Positions 6,709 to 13,558 of a stretch of 13,558 bases of DNA are shown here, one piece after another (position 1 is the stretch's first letter; every line of letters begins with the position of its first letter). The notes under the pieces were generated by a model that ran no database searches, was not told where the DNA came from, and saw nothing but the letters and a program-made list of their open reading frames with translations. The position numbers and the translations under genes are program-made. This stretch comes from Acidimicrobiia bacterium (GTDB lineage Bacteria; Actinomycetota; Acidimicrobiia; Spongiisociales; ZC4RG35): positions 1 through 13,558 of the forward strand of contig JAOUGY010000073.1 of NCBI GenBank assembly GCA_029865445.1, given 5' to 3'.

Positions 6709-8085
6709 GTGAGTAAACGATGGACACTGCTCCTCGTCGCACTCGCCATGATCGTGGCGGCCTGTGGCGATGCGGGCAGCGGAGACACGACCGCGGAAAC
6801 CACCGCGGAGACGACCGGTGAAACGACCGGTGAGACGACCGCAACGACGGAAGGCGGCACGACCGATTCCACCGAGGCGATGACCGATGGGGTCTCGCTC
6901 CGCTGGATGACCCGTCCCGACAACCCCGAGGAGGCGGCGGTCTACGGATCGATCAGTGACGGGCTGAACATCGAAGGTGTGACGCTCACCTACGAGCCAG
7001 GCGACAACGAAGGGTCCAGCTACCAAGACAAGTTGCTCACCAACCTGTCGGCCGGCACCGCGCCCGACGTGTTCTGGATTCCCGGAACCGATGTGGCTCG
7101 TTTCGTCCAGGAAGGCGTGATTCTCGACCTTCGTGAGTACGCCAGTGCCACCGGACACAACGACGCAGACTTCTACCCCGGCCCCATGGGGCACCTGACC
7201 ACCGACCCGGCGACCGGTCAGCCCGCCGACAAGCTGTGGGGACTGCCCCGCGACGTGTCGACATTCGCGATCTACGTCAACCAGGATCTCGTGGCCGAGG
7301 CCGGTGTCGACAACCCGCTCGATCTTGCCGCCTCCGGTGAGTGGACATGGGACAAGTTCAAAGAAGTGTCGGAAGGGATCGCCGCTCTCGGTGGCGAGAT
7401 CAAGGGCTACGGACAGTCGAACTGGTGGGGACCGAACGGAGCGTGGATCAACGCAGCCGGCGGCAACTTCTTCAGTGACGACCGGAGTGCTTGTGCCCTC
7501 GACTCGGCCGAGGCAGCTGCCGGGCTCAGCTTCCTGAGCGAGCTCTATGCAGGCGGCTCGGCCGTCCCATTCGGTGAAGATCCCGAGCCCGGCTTCCGCG
7601 CCGGAACGGTGGGCATGTTCCAGAACGGACGTTGGGCGACGCCCGGCATCCGCACGGTCGAGTTCAACTGGGATGTCGTCGGTCTGCCCGAGGGACCGGC
7701 CGGGCCCGGCAACTGGCTGTTCTGGGGCGCCTACGTCGTGAACGCCAACACCGAGCATCCCGAACAGGCCTGGGCTCTGGTCCAGGCGCTGACCAGCACC
7801 GAGGTGCAGGCTCAGATCTCCGAGCTGGGCGCCAACGTGCCGAGCCGAGTGAGCCAGGACGCCCTCGATGCATTCCTCGGTTTCACGCCCCCCGCCAACA
7901 ACCAGGCCTTCCTCGACGGGTTGTCCAACAACCCGACGACCGAAGGTCCACTGTGGCTGGGAAGCTGGCCGGAGTTCGATGCCGTGCAGGGCCCGGCGAT
8001 CGGTGATGTCATCAGCGGTGCCCGCGCCGTCGAGGACTTCAGCGCCAACATCTGCAACGAGGCGGCGGCCGCGTTCGGCGGCTGA
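6709..8085 (+). CDS. Sugar ABC transporter substrate-binding lipoprotein
   Basis: A 458-residue extracellular solute-binding protein of the family-1 (MalE/UgpB-like) type. It begins with a lipoprotein signal peptide (KRWTLLLVALAMIVAAC) with lipobox VAAC, so C19 is lipidated and the protein is tethered to the outer face of the membrane. A low-complexity Asp/Glu-Thr-rich linker (about 25-55) follows. The binding core includes DNEGSSYQDKLLTNLSAGTAPDVFW, NWWGPNGAWINAAGG and VGMFQNGRWATPG, typical of oligosaccharide-binding members. I prefer the GTG at 6709 because AAGGAG lies 8 nt upstream and the signal peptide then starts with a basic n-region; an ATG at 6691 would add six residues and is also possible. 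The following genes encode the permeases. The ligand is presumably an alpha- or beta-galactoside, inferred from the neighbouring hydrolases. Confidence 0.94.
   Translation: MSKRWTLLLVALAMIVAACGDAGSGDTTAETTAETTGETTGETTATTEGGTTDSTEAMTDGVSLRWMTRPDNPEEAAVYGSISDGLNIEGVTLTYEPGDNEGSSYQDKLLTNLSAGTAPDVFWIPGTDVARFVQEGVILDLREYASATGHNDADFYPGPMGHLTTDPATGQPADKLWGLPRDVSTFAIYVNQDLVAEAGVDNPLDLAASGEWTWDKFKEVSEGIAALGGEIKGYGQSNWWGPNGAWINAAGGNFFSDDRSACALDSAEAAAGLSFLSELYAGGSAVPFGEDPEPGFRAGTVGMFQNGRWATPGIRTVEFNWDVVGLPEGPAGPGNWLFWGAYVVNANTEHPEQAWALVQALTSTEVQAQISELGANVPSRVSQDALDAFLGFTPPANNQAFLDGLSNNPTTEGPLWLGSWPEFDAVQGPAIGDVISGARAVEDFSANICNEAAAAFGG
6784..6843 (+). repeat. Five 12-bp tandem repeats encoding the lipoprotein linker
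   Basis: Five consecutive 12-bp units (for example GAGACGACCGGT at 6808 and GAAACGACCGGT at 6820) encode DTTA-ETTA-ETTG-ETTG-ETTA just after the lipidated Cys. The units differ by only a few bases. Such a tract can change length by slippage in steps of four residues without breaking the frame, altering the reach of the tether. Confidence 0.8.
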
Positions 8086-8092
8086 TCCGACG

Positions 8093-8128
8093 ATGGGAGG
8101 GTCGAGCGATCGTGCTCGACCCTCCCAT
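8093..8128 (+). promoter_or_regulatory. Strong intercistronic hairpin after the binding-protein gene
   Basis: A perfect 15-bp stem (ATGGGAGGGTCGAGC, 8093-8107, with 8114-8128) and a 6-nt loop. It starts 8 nt after the binding-protein stop and ends 18 nt before the permease start. No U-tract follows. In binding-protein-dependent transport operons such hairpins commonly stabilise the upstream message or partly terminate transcription, giving more binding protein than permease. A full terminator is possible but less likely, because no new promoter is visible in the remaining 18 nt. Confidence 0.8.
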
Positions 8129-8146
8129 TCAACGAGAGGACCTGGC

Positions 8147-9703
8147 ATGACAGCCCCACCGTTGACAGCCGAAACCCGCCGGGAAGTCGGTTCGACCCCG
8201 GCCTGGTTCACGCCGCTTCTCGTGTGGCGCGTCCTGGTGGCGGCAGGCTTCGCAGTCCTACTCACCACAAGACGGGGGATCGCCATCGAAGGGGCCAACA
8301 GGGTCTTGGTCCTTGCCGGCGTCACGCTGGCCCTCTTCGTGGCGATGCTCGCCGGGTACCAGACCTACCGACGGCGGCACCTGGGCCGGCTTCTCGGCTT
8401 CACCGTCGACTTGCTGACCGCTTCCGTGACCGGATTCATGGCCCTCAATCGGATGAGCTTCTTCAACGGGCTCGACGCGGTCGGTGAACGGTTCAACCGC
8501 AACATCATCTGGCTCGTGGTCATCGTCGCCGGGTGGCTGATCTCTGGGTGGTCTGAACGCGGAGGTCTCAGCCGCCCCCGCATCCAGCGGATCGGGCGCT
8601 ACATCATGGCGGGAGGCGCCGCGATCATGGTTCTCGCCATGGGGTTGCTGGGAGCGATACCGGGGGTGCTCGCCAACATCGCCGACCTCGAGGTCGTCCC
8701 AGTTCTCGGTGTGGCGATCGTGGCCGCCTTGTTCGCTCGCATCCAGATCGGGGAATCGGCGGCTCGGCTGTTCGGGACGACGCAGTCTCAGTCCGAGGGC
8801 TTCGACGGGCTGCTGTTCATCGCTCCAAACGCTCTCGGCTTCCTTGCCTTCTTTGCGGGTCCGCTGATCTTCTCACTCGTCATCAGCTTCACCGAGTGGA
8901 GTGGGCTTCAGCCGGCCGAGTTCGTCGGTCTGGCCAACTACCGGGAGCTCCTCGGCGATGCGCTGTTCCTCCGCTCGCTCCGCAACATCGTGATCTTCGG
9001 CCTGGTCGCGGTCCCTCTCACGGTGGCGCCGGCGCTGTTGCTGGCGGCGCTGCTCAACTCGAAGTTGCCGGGGATCCGGGTGTTCCGGGCCATCTACTTC
9101 CTGCCTTCGATCGCCGGCGTCGTTGGGGTCACTCTCATCTGGAAGCAGCTCTTCAATGCCACGGTCGGCTTCCTCAACTACTCGATTCTCGAGGTGACGG
9201 AGTTCTTCAACGGCCTCTTCGGGACCGCCGTCGCCGCCCCACAGCCGTTGTGGATCTCGGCGCCAGAGGTGGCGATGATCTCGGTGATAATCCTGTTCGT
9301 CTGGCAGCGCATCGGATTCGACACCGTGCTGTTCCTGGCAGGGATGCAGGGGATCGACAGGTCTCTGTACGAGGCGGCAGACATCGACGGCGCAGGCGCC
9401 TGGACCCGGTTCCGACACATCACCGTGCCGATGTTGCGGCCGACCACATTCTTCGTAGTGGCAACCGACATCATCCTCGCACTGCAGACGTTCAACGAGC
9501 CGTTCATCCTCCAGGCCCCTTCCACCCCGGCGGGCCCGGGCAACTCGACGCTCACGCCTGTCATCTACCTCTATCAGCAGGCCTTCCAGCAGTTCCAGAT
9601 CGGCTACGGATCCGCTGTGGCCTGGGCGCTGTTCATCCTCATCTTCGGTATCACGATCATCTACTTCCGCCGTCAGGGCGAGGACGGATTCCTGAAAGCA
9701 TGA
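8147..9703 (+). CDS. Sugar ABC transporter permease (MalF type) with extra N-terminal membrane domain
   Basis: A 518-residue integral membrane protein forming half of the import channel. The C-terminal part (about 220-518) is a complete family-1 sugar permease, with LFIAPNALGFLAFFAGPL, the ANY motif (264-266) and the ATPase-contacting EAA loop YEAADIDGAG...FRHITVP (408-428). Most relatives are about 290-310 residues and begin at this point. Here about 215 residues precede it, with some five hydrophobic segments near 21-40, 52-71, 119-134, 152-175 and 183-198. I do not recognise a named domain in that part. The start ATG 8147 has GAGAGGA 6 nt upstream. The stop overlaps the next permease start (ATGA). 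It works with the binding lipoprotein, the second permease and an ATPase not encoded here. Confidence 0.94.
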   Translation: MTAPPLTAETRREVGSTPAWFTPLLVWRVLVAAGFAVLLTTRRGIAIEGANRVLVLAGVTLALFVAMLAGYQTYRRRHLGRLLGFTVDLLTASVTGFMALNRMSFFNGLDAVGERFNRNIIWLVVIVAGWLISGWSERGGLSRPRIQRIGRYIMAGGAAIMVLAMGLLGAIPGVLANIADLEVVPVLGVAIVAALFARIQIGESAARLFGTTQSQSEGFDGLLFIAPNALGFLAFFAGPLIFSLVISFTEWSGLQPAEFVGLANYRELLGDALFLRSLRNIVIFGLVAVPLTVAPALLLAALLNSKLPGIRVFRAIYFLPSIAGVVGVTLIWKQLFNATVGFLNYSILEVTEFFNGLFGTAVAAPQPLWISAPEVAMISVIILFVWQRIGFDTVLFLAGMQGIDRSLYEAADIDGAGAWTRFRHITVPMLRPTTFFVVATDIILALQTFNEPFILQAPSTPAGPGNSTLTPVIYLYQQAFQQFQIGYGSAVAWALFILIFGITIIYFRRQGEDGFLKA

Positions 9704-10941
9704 CGACACTCGACAACACCGCAGAGCAAGCAGCCCGGGACCGCCGGCGCAGTCGTACGCGGCGGATCTTCGGGGTCGGTGGTGCCTACACGGTTCTCAT
9801 CGGGTTCGCGGCCGTGATGCTGTTCCCGTTCGTGTACATGGTCGCGACCGCGTTGAAGACCCCCGAGGACACCTTCCGGTATCCACCGAAGGTGCTGCCG
9901 AGAGCACCGATCACAACAACGGTGGATGGTGTGGATGTTCCCTTGTTCTCTTTGCCGATCGACGGCGGCGAGGCGAACGTCTTCCTGGCGGAAGAAGGGG
10001 TCGAGGCCGGGGTGTTCGTCGACCCTGCGAGCCCGGAGGACAGCCTGGCCTGGCCGATGTCCCTGGCAACGGAGACAGGGGCCACCGCCACGCTCGACGG
10101 TGAGTCGGTGCCCGTCTACACGGTGCAAGTGGGCTCCGAGGCCAGGGATCTGGCGTTCCAGCGCGGTACGGTCGTAGGACGGTTCGTGGGGATCGATGAT
10201 CCGTCGATCGAGACATTCGCCGTGGTCCGCATCGCGGAGCAGGAGAGTCTCGCGGAGGGTGTTGCGCCTCAGTGGGGCAACTTCCGTGAGGTGACCGAAC
10301 TGCGCGACGTCGACCGGGCGCTCACCAACACGATTCTCGTGACCATCCTCGTGGTAGCGGGGACGCTCTTCACGTCCATCATGGGCGGGTACGCCTTCAG
10401 CAGGCTTCGCTTCAAAGGTCGAGACGCCATCTTCCTGGCGTACGTGGGGTCGATCATGATCCCGTTCACCGTTCTCATCATCCCGCTGTTCCGGCTCATG
10501 GTGTCGCTCGGATGGATCGATACCCTCGGTTCGCTCGTGTGGCCGTTCCTCTTCAACGCCTACGGCACGTTCCTCATGCGCCAGTTCTTCGTGTCGATCC
10601 CCAAGGACCTCGAGGAGGCCGCGGTAATCGATGGAGCCAAGCGGTGGAAGATCCTGTGGGGGATCTTCGTCCCGCTGTCGTGGCCGGCGATCGCCACTCT
10701 GGCGACGTTCATGTTCCTGTACGCCTGGAACTCGTTCATCTGGCCGCTCGTATCGATCAACGGAGCGAACAGCGACGACTTCGTGCTGACGATTGCGCTC
10801 TCCACGTTGGGTGGACAGTCCGGCGAGGGACCCAACCTCATCTTTGCCGCGATCGTGCTCTCGGTGACGGTGCCGTTCCTGGTCTTTGCGTTCGCACAGC
10901 GCTACTTCGTCGAGAACGTCGCGACTTCCGGGATCAAGTGA
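9700..10941 (+). CDS. Sugar ABC transporter permease (MalG type) with large TM1-TM2 insert
   Basis: A 413-residue inner-membrane permease. It has a basic cytoplasmic N terminus, TM1 near 27-50 (VLIGFAAVMLFPFVYMVATAL), then a long hydrophilic section, and the core helices from about 208 on. The EAA loop EEAAVIDGAKRWKILWGIFVP (about 305-325) contacts the ATPase. The C-terminal VTVPFLVFAFAQRYFV and the short GIK tail are typical of MalG-like members. The usual protein (270-300 residues) passes directly from the proline-rich FRYPPKVLP to a W/NF segment, here QWGNFREV (191-198). About 120 residues (69-190), rich in Asp, Glu, Val and Ala, are inserted between these and should face outside. The ATG overlaps the previous stop by 4 nt; GH36 follows after 3 nt. 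Confidence 0.94.
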   Translation: MTTLDNTAEQAARDRRRSRTRRIFGVGGAYTVLIGFAAVMLFPFVYMVATALKTPEDTFRYPPKVLPRAPITTTVDGVDVPLFSLPIDGGEANVFLAEEGVEAGVFVDPASPEDSLAWPMSLATETGATATLDGESVPVYTVQVGSEARDLAFQRGTVVGRFVGIDDPSIETFAVVRIAEQESLAEGVAPQWGNFREVTELRDVDRALTNTILVTILVVAGTLFTSIMGGYAFSRLRFKGRDAIFLAYVGSIMIPFTVLIIPLFRLMVSLGWIDTLGSLVWPFLFNAYGTFLMRQFFVSIPKDLEEAAVIDGAKRWKILWGIFVPLSWPAIATLATFMFLYAWNSFIWPLVSINGANSDDFVLTIALSTLGGQSGEGPNLIFAAIVLSVTVPFLVFAFAQRYFVENVATSGIK

Positions 10942-10944
10942 TCG

Positions 10945-12309
10945 ATGAGCGGCGTCGCACCCTCAGCGCGGTTCTATCAGCATGGCTGGCAATCCTGGAG
11001 CGCTACCGGGTGGCGTCCGGTCGACCGGCCGGTTCGCCATCCCCTCGTCGAGGATCACCTGCGCCAGGCGACAGACCCGGCCCGGATCGGCGGGAGGCCC
11101 GGAGGGTCGGCGGTGGGTGCGATCGAGACGGGATCAGGGGAGGTCGAACTGCTCGGCGCGCTCGACCTGGACGGATGGGTTTGGCTCGACGACGGAAGGC
11201 TTACAGGCGACGGCGCCGGCGAGTGGTTCACATTCCGGGGTCCGGAAAGCGAGGCTCTCGCCGCATACGCCCGTCGCCTTGGTGACCGCTTCGGGACGAG
11301 AAGACGTGAATCCGGGCCGGTGTGGTGCTCGTGGTATTCGTTCTTCCGGGACATCTCCGAGCCCGCTCTACTCAGCGTCCTGTCCGACCTTGGGACCCTC
11401 CCGTTCTCGACTTTCCAGATCGACGACGGATGGCAGCGATCGAACGGCGACTGGCAGGCCAATGCGAAGTTTCCATCGGGGATGGAGGCATTCGCCGATC
11501 GGATCGCAATCGAGGGCCGCACTCCTGGTTTGTGGTTGGCGCCGTTCCTGGCGGACGCGGACTCAGCGCTCGTGGCCCGATTCCCGCAGATGCTTCTCCG
11601 GGATGAGGATGGCGCACCTCTCGTCGGGGCCCGCAACTGGGGAGGCGACACCTACGTGCTCGACGTCGGTCGGGACGACGTGCTCGAGTGGGTGGCGGAT
11701 CTGACACTGACGGTCGTCGGGTGGGGATATCACTACCTGAAACTCGACTTCCTGTATGCGCCGGCTCTCCCGACATCGTCCGTGGACGAACGTCCTCGCG
11801 AGGTGTTGTACCGGCGGGCCCTCGAGTCGATTCGAGCCGCAGCCGGTGACGACATCTATCTGCTGGCGTGCGGAGCGCCCATCGTTGCATCGCTGGGTGT
11901 CTGTGACGCGATCAGGGTCGGTCCAGATGCTGCCCCGTTCTGGGACAATCTGGATCGGACGTTGCACCTCGCCGATCGGGCGGGGCCGGGCGCCGCCGAT
12001 GCCATCACCACTTCGCTCGGTCGCTACTGGCTTCGTGACCTCATCGAGATCGATCCCGACGTGGCGTACTTTCGATCGAAGTACTGCCTCCTCGACAAAG
12101 CCCAACGACGGCAAACCCAGCGGTTGGCCGACGTGTGTGGGTTCCGGGCGACGTCGGACCCACCGGCGTGGTTGGAGTCGGAGGAACTCGGCGAGCTCGA
12201 AGTGTTCCTCGAGCGCCGACCGGCGGTTCGGCAAATGGCCCGCTATCGATTCGACGTGGGCGGTGAGGACGTCGATTTCACGGATGTTGCGGAGTCGCGG
12301 CCATGGTGA
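10945..12309 (+). CDS. Alpha-galactosidase, GH36-like (short form)
   Basis: A 454-residue cytoplasmic glycosidase of clan GH-D. The barrel contains VWCSWYSFF (126-134), FQIDDGWQ (157-164) and GLWLAPF (195-201). The likely nucleophile is D268 in YLKLDFLY, and the likely acid/base is D328 in RVGPDAAPFW, 60 residues later, as expected for GH36. The N-terminal YQHGWQSWS (11-19) matches the segment preceding the barrel in this family. Typical GH36 enzymes are about 700 residues with a large N-terminal beta-sandwich and a C-terminal domain; both are much reduced here. It follows the permease stop by 3 nt and overlaps galT by 7 nt. Expected action: removal of alpha-1,6-galactose from melibiose- or raffinose-type sugars after import. 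Specificity for another alpha-linked sugar cannot be excluded. Confidence 0.87.
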   Translation: MSGVAPSARFYQHGWQSWSATGWRPVDRPVRHPLVEDHLRQATDPARIGGRPGGSAVGAIETGSGEVELLGALDLDGWVWLDDGRLTGDGAGEWFTFRGPESEALAAYARRLGDRFGTRRRESGPVWCSWYSFFRDISEPALLSVLSDLGTLPFSTFQIDDGWQRSNGDWQANAKFPSGMEAFADRIAIEGRTPGLWLAPFLADADSALVARFPQMLLRDEDGAPLVGARNWGGDTYVLDVGRDDVLEWVADLTLTVVGWGYHYLKLDFLYAPALPTSSVDERPREVLYRRALESIRAAAGDDIYLLACGAPIVASLGVCDAIRVGPDAAPFWDNLDRTLHLADRAGPGAADAITTSLGRYWLRDLIEIDPDVAYFRSKYCLLDKAQRRQTQRLADVCGFRATSDPPAWLESEELGELEVFLERRPAVRQMARYRFDVGGEDVDFTDVAESRPW

Positions 12310-13301
12310 TCGATGCACCACATCGCCGTTTGAATCCTCTCACGGGGGAGTGGGTTCTCGTCTCCGCCGGCCGTACGGACCGGCCGTGGCTGGGAAGCAC
12401 CGAGACCCCGGCGCGGACCGAACGTCCCGACTACGACCCCAGGTGCTATCTGTGTCCGGGCAACACCCGTGCGGGTGGCGTCGTCAATCCGGAGTACCCG
12501 ACGACCTTCGTGTTCGACAATGACTTCGCCGCTCTCCGCCCAGACGTCGGTCATGAGCGCTTCGAGGAGGGCCTGCTCCGCGCCGAGTCGGAGGCGGGCG
12601 TGTGCAGGGTGTTGTGCTACTCGCCCCGTCATGACCTCGACCTCGCTTTGATGAAGCCAGACGGCATCAGAGCGGTGATCGACGTGTGGGCGGCCGAGAC
12701 GAGTGAGCTGGCGAACACCTACACGTGGGTCCAGGTGTTCGAGAATCGAGGGGCGGCGATGGGCGCTTCGAACCCTCATCCTCATGGTCAGATCTGGGCG
12801 GGAGCTGCGCTGCCCAATGAAGCGCGAACCGAGGACCACCACCAGCGGACCCACTGGGCTGCGCATGGCTCGCCCCTCGTGCTGGACTACGCGCTTCAGG
12901 AGTTGGGTGGTGAGCGCGTGGTGGCCGCATCCGAGACCTGGGTCGGCCTCGTCCCGTTCTGGGCCGTGTGGCCGTTCGAGATGTTGGTGGCCCCTCTGCG
13001 ACACGTCGTTTCGTTGCCGGACCTGACGGACGTCGAACGCAACGGACTTGCCGAGATCCTCGCCGACGTCCTCGGCCGCTACGACCGCATCTTTGACCAC
13101 CCATTCCCCTATTCGATGGGCTGGCACGGCGCACCAAGCCCGATTGCGGACCACCCCCACTGGCAGTTGCATGCCCATTTCTACCCGCCGATGCTCCGGT
13201 CGGCGACGGTGCGAAAACACATGGTGGGCTACGAGTTGCTGGCGGAGAAACAGCGAGACGTCACCCCGGAGTCCGCCGCCCACCGCCTCCGTTCCCTCTA
13301 G
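12303..13301 (+). CDS. galT: Galactose-1-phosphate uridylyltransferase
   Basis: A 332-residue Leloir-pathway enzyme that swaps UMP from UDP-glucose onto galactose 1-phosphate. The start PHRRLNPLTGEWVLVSAGR, the zinc ligands C48 and C51 (CYLCPGN), H110 (YSPRH) and the active site NPHPHGQIW are all present. H159 is the likely zinc ligand and H161 the nucleophile that carries UMP. The C-terminal half keeps LVPFWAVWPFE and HPHWQLHAHFYPP. Its length is close to the E. coli enzyme (348). The ATG lies within the last codons of the GH36 gene, so translation is probably coupled. It is the last gene of the operon. Neither galK nor galE is adjacent, so galactose phosphorylation and UDP-galactose epimerisation must be encoded elsewhere. 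Confidence 0.97.
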   Translation: MVIDAPHRRLNPLTGEWVLVSAGRTDRPWLGSTETPARTERPDYDPRCYLCPGNTRAGGVVNPEYPTTFVFDNDFAALRPDVGHERFEEGLLRAESEAGVCRVLCYSPRHDLDLALMKPDGIRAVIDVWAAETSELANTYTWVQVFENRGAAMGASNPHPHGQIWAGAALPNEARTEDHHQRTHWAAHGSPLVLDYALQELGGERVVAASETWVGLVPFWAVWPFEMLVAPLRHVVSLPDLTDVERNGLAEILADVLGRYDRIFDHPFPYSMGWHGAPSPIADHPHWQLHAHFYPPMLRSATVRKHMVGYELLAEKQRDVTPESAAHRLRSL

Positions 13302-13377
13302 CGGGGGCCGCTGTCGCGGTGCGCTGTGCGCGTTGCGCCAAGCAGTTGTCCCCCGGAGCGGAGCGAGGGGGGAAGGG

Positions 13378-13401
13378 ACCCGCAAGCGGAGCGCTGCGGG
13401 T
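13378..13401 (+). terminator. Bulged hairpin downstream of galT
   Basis: ACCCGCA, a bulged A and GCG pair with CGC and TGCGGGT around a GAG loop, giving a 10-bp stem 77 nt after the galT stop. There is no U-tract. A weaker potential stem (TCCCCC 13349-13354 with GGGGGA 13368-13373) precedes it, and both enclose a GCGGAGCG motif. It may terminate the operon or belong to an intergenic repeat. Confidence 0.5.
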
Positions 13402-13536
13402 AGGGGGCTTCTCAACGCGGGAGACGGGTTTCCTGGGTGCCGGATCTCTTGGGTGGGCGCCGTTGCGAGTTTTCGAGTGCCGGTGGGTTTCGGTTGTTCC
13501 CCTCACAGGGTGTTTCCGCGTTGAGCTTTCCCCCTA
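13401..13536. repeat. Inverted-repeat-bounded intergenic element
   Basis: TAGGGGG + 3 nt + CTCAACGCGG at 13401-13420 recurs in inverted orientation, with a 4-nt middle, at 13516-13536. The 10-bp inner parts are identical. The 136-bp unit has no reading frame I would call a gene. It may be a REP/MITE-like element or a long-range hairpin. The rest of 13302-13558 shows no gene. Confidence 0.5.
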
Positions 13537-13558
13537 CCTCCCATCTCCCCTTTGTCGG

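Noticed and set aside
6193..8325. Open frame of 710 codons on the minus strand across the DeoR and binding-protein genes
   Set aside because: It is antisense to two strongly supported genes, shows no recognisable domain, and its Arg/Gly/Val-rich composition is typical of high-GC shadow frames.
8896..9699. N-terminal extension of the second permease reading frame into the first permease gene
   Set aside because: The extra 268 codons overlap the first permease in another frame and have no membrane character; the ATGA overlap at 9700 is the natural start.
12243..13415. Open frame of 390 codons antisense to galT
   Set aside because: galT is unambiguous in the other strand; the antisense product has no motif and is a composition artefact.
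1..13558. CRISPR arrays, tRNA or rRNA genes, transposases, phage or defence genes
   Set aside because: Nothing of these kinds was seen on reading both strands; all the convincing genes are metabolic, transport or regulatory.

Overview
The window is high-GC DNA with tightly packed, partly overlapping genes. Two regulators appear to be read from leaderless transcripts, and the solute-binding lipoprotein has a Thr/Glu-rich linker. Together these suggest an actinobacterium, perhaps class Acidimicrobiia. That placement is an inference from style, not from a marker gene.

Left block, minus strand (1-1880): a GntR/FCD regulator, the beta subunit of a 2-oxoacid (probably 2-oxoglutarate):ferredoxin oxidoreductase, and a 2x[4Fe-4S] ferredoxin subunit cut by the window edge. 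The three genes overlap and read as one operon. A perfect 22-bp palindrome sits on the operon's putative promoter. The catalytic alpha and gamma subunits would have to lie beyond position 1.

Middle block, minus strand (1899-3749): a secreted CpdB-like 2',3'-cyclic nucleotide phosphodiesterase/3'-nucleotidase followed by a strong 13-bp hairpin. It is probably a nucleotide/phosphate scavenging gene, unrelated to its sugar-using neighbours.

Right block, plus strand (3951-13301): a galactoside catabolism locus. A GH42 beta-galactosidase is followed by an 82-bp gap holding a multi-site operator and promoter. Then come a DeoR-type repressor, a sugar-binding lipoprotein, two MalF/MalG-type permeases, a short GH36 alpha-galactosidase and galT. 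The likely logic is that oligosaccharides carrying alpha- or beta-galactosyl residues are imported intact, cut in the cytoplasm by GH36 or GH42, and the galactose enters the Leloir pathway through GalT. No transport ATPase, galK or galE is present, so these must be supplied from elsewhere. Both permeases are oversized: the first has an extra N-terminal membrane domain of about 215 residues, the second an extra soluble insert of about 120 residues between TM1 and the core. These are the most unusual proteins in the window.

Right edge (13302-13558): non-coding, with a strong hairpin and a pair of about 20-bp inverted repeats bounding 136 bp, which looks like a small intergenic repeat element. 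I see no RNA genes, CRISPR arrays, transposases or phage genes. Most of the window is ordinary metabolism. The regulatory DNA, the permease architectures and the terminal repeat deserve the second look.
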